This document shows, piece by piece, positions 63,775 to 64,000 of a DNA stretch of 64,000 bases (position 1 is its first letter; each line of letters starts with the position of its first letter). Source of the DNA: Jiangella sp. DSM 45060 (GTDB lineage Bacteria; Actinomycetota; Actinomycetes; Jiangellales; Jiangellaceae); the NCBI RefSeq assembly GCF_900105175.1, contig NZ_LT629771.1, positions 5,636,622 to 5,700,621 on the forward strand, given 5' to 3'. Both the position numbers and the translations under genes were made by a program. The notes under the pieces are model-generated. The model had not been told where the DNA came from. It saw only the letters and a program-made list of their open reading frames with translations, and ran no database searches.

Positions 63775-64000
63775 TCACAACTGAGTGAGCGTGCTCCCGT
63801 ACCAGGAGAAGACGAGGCCGGGCTTCTGGCCGTTCTGGAGCCAACTGTCGGGCAGATGCGCCCAACCGCCGGTCCGGACGTTCTGCAACGCGGATTCGTG
63901 CCGGTACACATCGATACCGCTGGCACGTTCGAAGTAGTGGATGCAGTCGACCCACCGATATTTTCCGGCCACAAGGGCGATGGTGCGCTCTCTGGTGCTG
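63775..64000 (-). CDS. Hypothetical protein, partial (5' end outside window)
   Basis: The frame is open to the window end and stops at 63775-63777. Visible part: STRERTIALVAGKYRWVDCI, then HYFERASGIDVYRHESALQN, VRTGGWAHLPDSWLQNGQKP and GLVFSWYGSTLTQL*. GTG 63972 (VAGKYRW) is a possible start, but the frame continues upstream without a stop. It is rich in Trp/Tyr/His, with no recognised domain. Codon use is less GC-biased than its neighbours. Confidence 0.5.
   Translation of the reverse strand, partial: STRERTIALVAGKYRWVDCIHYFERASGIDVYRHESALQNVRTGGWAHLPDSWLQNGQKPGLVFSWYGSTLTQL

Overview
The window comes from a high-GC (about 72%) actinomycete. The evidence is the F420-dependent oxidoreductase, the actinobacterial divisome gene sepX/glpR, the galU-glp-moaC-mog-rimJ operon, a Ruc-type redox chaperone, RecA-NDp/PafBC-type promoter motifs and many leaderless GTG/ATG starts placed 6-7 nt after a TANNNT box. 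The synteny around 38-51 kb (sepX, rimJ, glp, galU, 5-FCL, ruc, mscL) resembles mycobacterial and other actinobacterial chromosomes. The genus cannot be fixed from sequence alone; a Jiangella-like organism would fit (inference). This is chromosome, not plasmid or phage.

Layout. 0-8.3 kb: cytochrome bd oxidase (cydAB) divergent from a BlaI repressor/M56 protease pair with palindromic operators between them; rsmI; protein mannosyltransferase; a TMEM165/GDT1-type exporter behind a yybP-ykoY (Mn2+) riboswitch; glutamate dehydrogenase. 8.4-25 kb: accessory region with a frameshifted MFS gene, an ArsR/SRPBCC pair with its operator, MFS, GDPD, a VOC protein, three ECF sigma factors with SnoaL-type tails, hemerythrin, an IS5-family insertion inside a tandem repeat, an APH-like kinase, an SOS-box gene and an LLM oxidoreductase. 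25-31 kb: quinone oxidoreductase, two orphan small genes and a SWIM/SNF2 helicase. 31-38 kb: a lower-GC island with a RiPP locus (XRE regulator, NUDIX hydrolase, precursor peptide, ATP-grasp ligase, isoaspartyl-methyltransferase homologue, a seryl-tRNA synthetase paralogue) and a stand-alone McrB-N/DUF3883 nuclease-like gene, ending at tRNA-Ala(CGC). 38-51.8 kb: conserved core with sepX, yceI, the molybdenum-cofactor/Glp operon, galU, 5-FCL, a penicillin-acylase-family hydrolase, SatD, ruc behind a CIRCE-like site, a SAF-domain protein, mscL and a CBS protein. 51.9-64 kb: a giant helicase/endonuclease with a degenerate Walker A, a trpS with a textbook tandem-Trp attenuator, an ECF sigma/membrane-protein pair, pirin, tRNA-Arg(CCT), two DJ-1/PfpI enzymes and their AraC-type regulator.

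The most notable signals are: (1) the graspetide/imiditide-type RiPP operon with its own SerRS; (2) at least six copies of a perfect or near-perfect TTGTCRGTG-N8-TANNNT damage promoter embedded in GC-rich repeats with no gene behind them; (3) an SOS box and leaderless promoter in front of an unrecognised 141-aa protein; (4) ribosome-mediated attenuation of trpS; (5) a Mn riboswitch with an SD-sequestering hairpin; (6) a CIRCE-like operator before ruc.
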